NCBI GenBank assembly: GCA_948466105.1
Contig: CAOJZR010000010.1
Span: 1 to 10,761 of the forward strand
Reading direction: 5' to 3'
DNA: 10,761 nt
From: an uncultured Bacillota bacterium
GTDB taxonomy: Bacteria; Bacillota_I; Bacilli_A; RF39; UBA660
The position numbers and the translations under genes were made by a program. Within the stretch, counting starts at the first letter, position 1. Each line of letters begins with the position of its first letter. This document shows, in pieces, positions 6,848 through 10,761 of the stretch. The notes under the pieces were generated by a model. That model worked only from the letters and a program-made list of their open reading frames with translations, made no database searches and was not told where the DNA came from.

Positions 6848-8617
6848 ATGAATGCGATAAAAGGTCCTTTTTTTAGAAGTAAAAATAGTACTAATAAAAT
6901 GATGATACATCTATTAGTAGCGCTTACACCAATCATTTTATTTAGTTTTTATAAATATGGCATAAAGCCTTTTTATCATTCTAAAACTAATTTTTTAGGT
7001 CTAATCTATCCCCTTATTTTTATTTTACTGTCAGCTGCAACTACTTTTATAACTGAAACTTTATATGAAGTAATTGTTAATAAAAAAAGAAATGAAGAAC
7101 TACGTTATGTTATTTACAATCATTATAGCTTCTTTCCTGGTTTATTTTTGGCTTTAATTTTACCTATCAATACTCCGCTTTTAATATTAATCATGGGAGG
7201 CATATTTGCTATTTTAATAGGAAAAATGGCTTTTGGTGGTTTTGGAAATAATATTTTTAATCCAGCTTTAATTGGTTACATCTTTATTAGTACTTGTTAT
7301 GCTAGTGTTCTTTCATCTAGTTATTTAAGTGCTTATGAAATTGATACCTTATCTTCAGCCACCCCTTTGTCTAATGCAGTTGAAGCTTTAAATTATACTA
7401 CGCTTGTAAAACCATATGGTTCATTATTTGATTTTTTTATAGGTAATATTCCTGGTAGTATTGGGGAGGTTAGTTCACTTCTAATTCTAGTTGCTTTTGG
7501 TTATTTAGCTTTTAATAAAGTGATAAAATGGCGTATTACGATTACTTATCTATTTACTTTCTTTATTATGACTACACTAATAAGTTCACTTGCTAATTTA
7601 GGCATGTGGTATCCTTTTTATCATCTTTTCAGTGGTGGCTTACTTTTTGGTAGTGTTTTTATGGCAACTGATCCAGTTACTAGCCCAACAACACCTATAG
7701 GACAGACTTTATATGGCTTTTTCTTAGGTATTTTAACAATTATAGCTCGCTTTTTAACACCATATCCAGAGGGAGTTATGACAAGTATTTTGACTATGAA
7801 TATGTTTGTTTTTATTTTAGATGGAATTGGCAGTAAAGGACGCTTTAACTTTTTTAGAGCTTTTATCTTTTTCGTAATAGCTTGGGGATTGATATTAGAA
7901 CTTAGTATTCATATTGGCAGTGGCTTAAGAACGTCTCCTTCGGATGCTACTGATAATAAATATAATATTATTTCTAAGGAAACAATAGCTGATCAAACAA
8001 CTTATATTGCAACTTATGAAGGATATCAGAGTAAGCTAAAAGCTAAAATAGTAATTGAAGCAAATAAAGTAACAACTTATGAAATTTTAGAACAAAATGA
8101 TAGTTTTTATCATATGACTAGTGATGTTAATTATATTGATAAACTTTTAAAAAGCAATGATTTAGCTAACGTTGATACGGTAAGTGGTGCGACTTATACG
8201 TCTAATGCATTAAAGAAATTATTATTATTAACGAAAGAAGATTATCAAAAAGATAATGGTAAAATAATTGAAAATAATGATAATATACTAGATTCCCCAG
8301 AAATTAAAAATTATGAACTTATAAGTGAACAAATAGAAAATAATAATTATGTCTATCATGTTTCTTCTAAAGGCTTTTCTAGTAATATTGTTCTTAAAAT
8401 TGTTATATCAGCAAACCAAATAATTGGCTATGAGGTATTAGAACAAAATGATAGTTACTTTAATGTTATTATTGCTAATAATTATTTAGATACATTAGCT
8501 ATTAATCAAAATGATATTGAAACAGTAGATGTCATAAGTGGTGCGACTTATACGTCTAATGCATTAAAAAATATTTTTAAAGGTATATTAGGTTATCATA
8601 AGGAGAAATATGAATAA
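6848..8617 (+). CDS. rnfD: RnfD fused to two tandem RnfG-like FMN-binding domains
   Basis: Encodes 589 aa; ordinary RnfD has roughly 300-350. Residues 1 to about 358 are a polytopic RnfD, with GGFGNNIFNPALIGY (129-143), the covalent-FMN site SSATPL (Thr172; family usually SGAT), ATDPVTSPTTPIGQ near 273-286, and a last helix at about 336-355. Two FMN-binding domains of the RnfG/NqrC kind follow: about 370-466 with VSGATYTS (Thr449) and about 488-589 with ISGATYTS (Thr567), exactly 118 residues apart. Each has the preceding EILEQNDS or EVLEQNDS strand. Flavin transferase ApbE would attach FMN to these threonines, giving three predicted covalent FMNs in one chain. No separate rnfG exists in the operon, so the fusion probably supplies its function. 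Start ATG 6848 has AAGGAG at 6834-6839. The C terminus must be extracytoplasmic if the domains act like RnfG. Confidence 0.93.
   Translation: MNAIKGPFFRSKNSTNKMMIHLLVALTPIILFSFYKYGIKPFYHSKTNFLGLIYPLIFILLSAATTFITETLYEVIVNKKRNEELRYVIYNHYSFFPGLFLALILPINTPLLILIMGGIFAILIGKMAFGGFGNNIFNPALIGYIFISTCYASVLSSSYLSAYEIDTLSSATPLSNAVEALNYTTLVKPYGSLFDFFIGNIPGSIGEVSSLLILVAFGYLAFNKVIKWRITITYLFTFFIMTTLISSLANLGMWYPFYHLFSGGLLFGSVFMATDPVTSPTTPIGQTLYGFFLGILTIIARFLTPYPEGVMTSILTMNMFVFILDGIGSKGRFNFFRAFIFFVIAWGLILELSIHIGSGLRTSPSDATDNKYNIISKETIADQTTYIATYEGYQSKLKAKIVIEANKVTTYEILEQNDSFYHMTSDVNYIDKLLKSNDLANVDTVSGATYTSNALKKLLLLTKEDYQKDNGKIIENNDNILDSPEIKNYELISEQIENNNYVYHVSSKGFSSNIVLKIVISANQIIGYEVLEQNDSYFNVIIANNYLDTLAINQNDIETVDVISGATYTSNALKNIFKGILGYHKEKYE
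8087..8456 (+). repeat. Paired 19-bp direct repeats (8087-8105 and 8438-8456)
   Basis: TTAGAACAAAATGATAGTT occurs at 8087-8105 and 8438-8456, offset 351 bp, in the same reading frame. It encodes the LEQNDS strand of each FMN-binding domain in the rnfD fusion and is part of the internal domain duplication. The entry spans both copies and the sequence between. Confidence 0.85.
8181..8568 (+). repeat. Paired 34-bp perfect direct repeats (8181-8214 and 8535-8568)
   Basis: The 34 bases at 8181-8214 recur without mismatch at 8535-8568, offset 354 bp (118 codons), in frame. They encode the flavin-attachment loop SGATYTSNALK of both FMN-binding domains. Flanking DNA is much more diverged, so identity concentrates on the functional loop. 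The entry spans both copies and the sequence between. Confidence 0.9.
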
Positions 8618-8702
8618 AAAAATAACAAATATTTTAATTTTTACAGTAGTAGTAGTTATATGTTTTATGTTATGCTTTTTAATTCATTCAATTCTTAATT
8701 AA
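8610..8702 (+). CDS. 30-aa single-pass membrane ORF in the rnfG position
   Basis: A 30-codon ORF: a short basic N terminus (MNKK), then one hydrophobic segment from about residue 8 to 27 (ILIFTVVVVICFMLCF) and a short tail. The ATG overlaps the rnfD 3' end by 8 nt and follows AAGGAG (8600-8605) with a 4-nt spacer. The stop lies 11 nt before the rnfE start. Translation signals, polarity and tight packing argue for a real small membrane protein. It sits where rnfG normally lies, and a short basic leader plus one helix is how RnfG begins, so it may be a remnant of the RnfG anchor or a small accessory subunit. It has two cysteines in the helix and no recognised domain. It is too short to identify by sequence, and chance cannot be excluded. 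Confidence 0.6.
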   Translation: MNKKITNILIFTVVVVICFMLCFLIHSILN

Positions 8703-8713
8703 GGGGTGAAAAA

Positions 8714-9352
8714 ATGAAAACAATTATAAATGGCCTTAAAGATGAAAATCCAGTTTTTGCACTTGGTTTAGGGTTATGTCCTGCTTTAGCAGTTACAACT
8801 AAATTTGAAAATGCTTATATTATGGGGTTATGTGTTTTATTTATCTTACTTTTTTCAAGCCTTATAACTTCTTTGTTTAGAAAAATAATTCCACCTAGTA
8901 TTCAAATGCCTACTTTTATTGTAATAATTGCGACTTTTGTAACGATTTTAGAAATGTTTTTGAGTACTTATTTAAAAGATTTATATTATATTTTAAATGT
9001 TTATATTGCCCTTATTGTTGTTAATTGTATTGTTTTAGGTAGATGTATTAGTTTTTATAGCAAAAATGATGTTTTAACTAGTTTAAAAGACGCTGTTGGG
9101 ATTGGGCTTGGATTTATGGTCAGTTTAATGTTTATTGCTTTTTTTAGAGAAATATTAGGAAGTAATACTCTTACTATAATGGATGCGACAAGCTCTATAA
9201 CAGGTTATAAAGCTGTATATAAAATTTTACCTAATATGAAAATATTTCCTCTTAGTCTTTTTGCTACACCTGCAGGTGCTTTTATAACTATTGGGATTTT
9301 AATGGGATTATTTAATCGTTTTATAAAAGGAGGTAAGCATGGGTCTAATTAG
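8714..9352 (+). CDS. rnfE: Rnf electron transport complex subunit E
   Basis: Encodes a 212-aa polytopic membrane subunit of the RnfA/RnfE (NqrE/NqrD) family. It opens with the RnfE signature ENPVFALGLGLCPALAVTT; later come PTFIVIIATFVTILEM and LIVVNCIVLGR. Cys22 and Cys105 match the two family cysteines that, with the pair from RnfA, hold the [2Fe-2S] cluster in the membrane at the RnfA/RnfE interface. These inverted-topology partners carry electrons across the membrane and are thought to couple electron flow to Na+ or H+ movement. Start ATG 8714 has AAGGGGTG at 8701-8708. The 3' end overlaps rnfA by 14 nt. Length and helices look normal. Confidence 0.96.
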   Translation: MKTIINGLKDENPVFALGLGLCPALAVTTKFENAYIMGLCVLFILLFSSLITSLFRKIIPPSIQMPTFIVIIATFVTILEMFLSTYLKDLYYILNVYIALIVVNCIVLGRCISFYSKNDVLTSLKDAVGIGLGFMVSLMFIAFFREILGSNTLTIMDATSSITGYKAVYKILPNMKIFPLSLFATPAGAFITIGILMGLFNRFIKGGKHGSN

Positions 9353-9908
9353 TATTTTTACATCAGCTATTTTAACACAAAATATTATTTTAACAAGATT
9401 TCTGGGGCTATGTTCTTTTTTTGGAACAAGCAAAAGTGAAAAAAAGGCTTTGCTTATGGGTGGTTGTGTAACTTTTGTTATGCTTATTTCAAGTATTATA
9501 TGTTATTTGGTTTATCATTTTGTATTGAAACCATATGATATTATTTATTTAAGAACAATTAGTTTTATTTTAATTATAGCTATTATGGTTGAATTAATTG
9601 AACTTATTTTAAAAAAAATAAATCCCACTTTAAACGACAGTTTAGGAATTTATTTACCTTTGTTAACAACCAATTGTGCTATTTTGGGAGTTTGTTTATT
9701 AAACATTAATAATGCATATTCCTTTATGGAAACAATTGCTTTTGCCCTTGGAAGTAGTATTGGTTTTACAGTAGTTATATATATTTTTTCAACTATTCAA
9801 ACTCGTTTTGAGAAAATCAATATTCCTAAATGTTTAAAAGGTTATCCAATTAGTTTTATAACTGCGGGGTTAATGGTTTTAGTATTATCTAGGTATATAG
9901 GTGTTTAA
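9339..9908 (+). CDS. rnfA: Rnf electron transport complex subunit A
   Basis: Encodes a 189-aa polytopic membrane subunit and inverted partner of RnfE. Family hallmarks are TQNIILTRFLGLCSFFGTSK (13-32) with Cys25, and YLPLLTTNCAILGVCLLN (105-122) with Cys113; these two cysteines are expected to ligate the shared membrane [2Fe-2S] cluster. ALGSSIGFTVVIYIFS near the end is also typical. Start ATG 9339 follows GGAGG at 9329-9333 and lies inside the rnfE 3' end, so the pair is probably translated in coupled fashion. The stop TAA shares its last base with the ATG of the next small ORF. Nothing is missing compared with the family. Confidence 0.97.
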   Translation: MGLISIFTSAILTQNIILTRFLGLCSFFGTSKSEKKALLMGGCVTFVMLISSIICYLVYHFVLKPYDIIYLRTISFILIIAIMVELIELILKKINPTLNDSLGIYLPLLTTNCAILGVCLLNINNAYSFMETIAFALGSSIGFTVVIYIFSTIQTRFEKINIPKCLKGYPISFITAGLMVLVLSRYIGV

Positions 9909-10024
9909 TGGCTTTATTATTAGTTTTTATTCTGATTGGAGTCTATGTTCTTTTATACAAATTAAACAATCATAAATGTCAAGGGTGTATTTTTAAATGT
10001 AAGGAGAAAAAATGCAAGGAATAA
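9908..10024 (+). CDS. 38-aa membrane-anchored four-cysteine protein between rnfA and rnfB
   Basis: A 38-codon ORF: a hydrophobic helix (about 2-17, LLLVFILIGVYVLLY), then a basic tail with Cys24, Cys27, Cys31 and Cys36 (C-x2-C-x3-C-x4-C, in KCQGCIFKCKEKKC). Its start overlaps the rnfA stop (TAATG), typical of stop-start coupling, and its 3' end overlaps the rnfB-like gene by 13 nt. The layout recalls FeoB-associated Cys-rich membrane proteins, but the operon argues for a redox role. Four cysteines are enough to ligate one Fe-S cluster or a metal ion. The positive side (K18 onward) puts the tail in the cytoplasm, where ferredoxin would dock. No distinct Shine-Dalgarno is seen, consistent with re-initiation after rnfA. 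The function is not known; the Rnf role is inference from position. Confidence 0.65.
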   Translation: MALLLVFILIGVYVLLYKLNNHKCQGCIFKCKEKKCKE

Positions 10025-10293
10025 TAATTTTGATTATCATTGTGGTTGTGCTTTATGGTATAGTAATCTTTTTTGTTGAAGATGAAGATGTGTTATTAAA
10101 ATATTTGCCTGGTTATAATTGTAATGCTTGTGGTTTTGGTAGTTGTAAAGGAATGTGTAAAGCAATTTTAAAAGACAAAAATAATTATAAAAAATGTAAA
10201 CCTTTAAAAGGTGAAAAGAAAAAAAAGTTAGAAAAATATTTGAATGTTGAGGTAGAAAATGAAAGCATTAATGATGTTAGTAATCGAAAATAA
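10012..10293 (+). CDS. rnfB: Short RnfB-like protein (membrane anchor plus one Fe-S domain)
   Basis: Encodes 93 aa matching the N-terminal part of RnfB: a hydrophobic helix (about 3-22), then LPGYNCNACGFGSCKGMCKA with Cys37, Cys40, Cys45 and a fourth at Cys62 (C-x2-C-x4-C-x16-C), the pattern of the RnfB Fe-S domain (CGACGYxGC type). Normal RnfB continues with two ferredoxin-like [4Fe-4S] motifs (C-x2-C-x2-C-x3-C-P); none is present, and the protein ends in a charged Lys/Glu-rich tail. No other frame downstream contains the missing cysteines, so a simple frameshift does not explain it. Start ATG 10012 has AAGGAG at 10001-10006. The last gene of the rnf set, it overlaps the four-cysteine ORF upstream and possibly the membrane gene downstream. 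It likely retains only part of the RnfB electron-input role. Confidence 0.85.
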   Translation: MQGIIILIIIVVVLYGIVIFFVEDEDVLLKYLPGYNCNACGFGSCKGMCKAILKDKNNYKKCKPLKGEKKKKLEKYLNVEVENESINDVSNRK

Positions 10294-10761
10294 AAAGGAA
10301 ATAGATGTGATAAGTGGCTTGTTTGACTATTCATTAGGTGTAAAACTAATATTTTTATTAGTTATTTTGACACCAATTATTCTATGGTTTATTTTTGGAA
10401 AAAATAGTTCTTTTTCTAAAACTCTTAGTACTTATCCTCCTAAAGGTTTGAACAGTGTAGAATTAGCTTATTTGTATAAAGGTTTTTTAACTCCTAAAGA
10501 TGCAGGTTCTATAATTCTTTATTTTGCTAATCGTGGAGTTATTACTTTTAAAGAAGAAAAAAAAGGTTTTAAACTTATTAAGGTTAAGGAACTTGGAACT
10601 GAAAAAAGAATGGAACGAGCTGTAATGGCTAATTTATTTTTAATTGATAAAGAGACAACAGAAAAAGAGTTAAAGACTTATTTTATAAAGTCTTATAAAG
10701 ATATTGATGCTAGTCTAGATACCGATGAAACAAAGATAAAAATGTTTTTAAATTCAACTCT
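10259..10761 (+). CDS. Partial DUF2207-like membrane protein, cut by the window end
   Basis: The open frame runs off the window, with 167 full codons visible. One hydrophobic helix (about residues 30-46 from the first ATG) is followed by TLSTYPPKGLNSVELAYLYKG, then a winged-helix-like stretch (AGSIILYFANRGVITFKEE). The Y-PP-x-G-x(3)-E pattern and the La-rGxI segment resemble the cytoplasmic C-terminal part of DUF2207/YciQ membrane proteins; the usual large extracellular N-terminal part is absent. Two starts compete. ATG 10259 has GAGGT 5 nt upstream but overlaps rnfB by 35 nt. GTG 10307 has AAGGAA 6 nt upstream, clears rnfB, and starts just before the helix. I list the longer frame but cannot decide. 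Function unknown; the family match is moderate. Confidence 0.65.
   Translation, partial: MKALMMLVIENKKEIDVISGLFDYSLGVKLIFLLVILTPIILWFIFGKNSSFSKTLSTYPPKGLNSVELAYLYKGFLTPKDAGSIILYFANRGVITFKEEKKGFKLIKVKELGTEKRMERAVMANLFLIDKETTEKELKTYFIKSYKDIDASLDTDETKIKMFLNST

Noticed and set aside
10230..10400. Short rnfB explained by a frameshift with ferredoxin domains in another frame
   Set aside because: None of the three forward frames after 10293 shows C-x2-C-x2-C-x3-C; the DNA encodes a DUF2207-like membrane protein instead. An assembly deletion cannot be excluded from the sequence alone.

Overview
The window is very AT-rich (by eye well under one third G+C), codes on the + strand only, and is densely packed with overlapping genes. 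Protein content points to a low-GC Firmicutes/Bacilli-type organism near the Mollicutes/Erysipelotrichia side, probably an uncultured anaerobe. It carries a full-length Spo0A (so a sporulation-capable lineage or a descendant of one), an Rnf-type ferredoxin:NAD complex and a diacylglycerol-glucosyltransferase-like enzyme. Tryptophan is written TGG throughout and no gene needs an in-frame TGA, so the standard stop code fits.

Region 1 (1-4582) looks like one transcript: a small prepilin-like protein, phosphoglycerate kinase (pgk), an MprF/AglD-type membrane protein, a GT4 glycosyltransferase and triosephosphate isomerase (tpiA). Neighbouring genes overlap or are 2 nt apart, and the unit ends at a clear intrinsic terminator (4556-4582). 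Two lower-glycolysis genes are thus separated by two genes that look like a membrane glycolipid module.

Region 2 (4583-5555) is a single-gene unit: spo0A with its own promoter, two perfect 0A-box cores one helical turn apart upstream, and its own terminator. This implies autoregulation by Spo0A.

Region 3 (5556 to about 10293) is an Rnf operon in the order rnfC, rnfD, (30-aa membrane ORF), rnfE, rnfA, (38-aa Cys4 membrane ORF), short rnfB. The usual order is C-D-G-E-A-B. This version is unusual in four ways. There is no separate rnfG; instead RnfD carries two tandem RnfG-like FMN-binding domains at its C terminus. A 30-codon single-helix ORF lies exactly where rnfG normally lies. RnfB is cut to its membrane anchor plus one Fe-S domain and lacks the ferredoxin-like domains. 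A tiny membrane protein with a four-cysteine tail is inserted between rnfA and rnfB. Together these suggest a rearranged, compact Rnf variant with three predicted covalent FMN sites in one polypeptide and an altered electron entry side.

Region 4 (10259 to the window end) is the beginning of a membrane protein resembling the C-terminal part of DUF2207/YciQ proteins, cut by the window edge. No tRNA, rRNA, CRISPR array, insertion sequence or gene-free stretch above 300 bases was seen.
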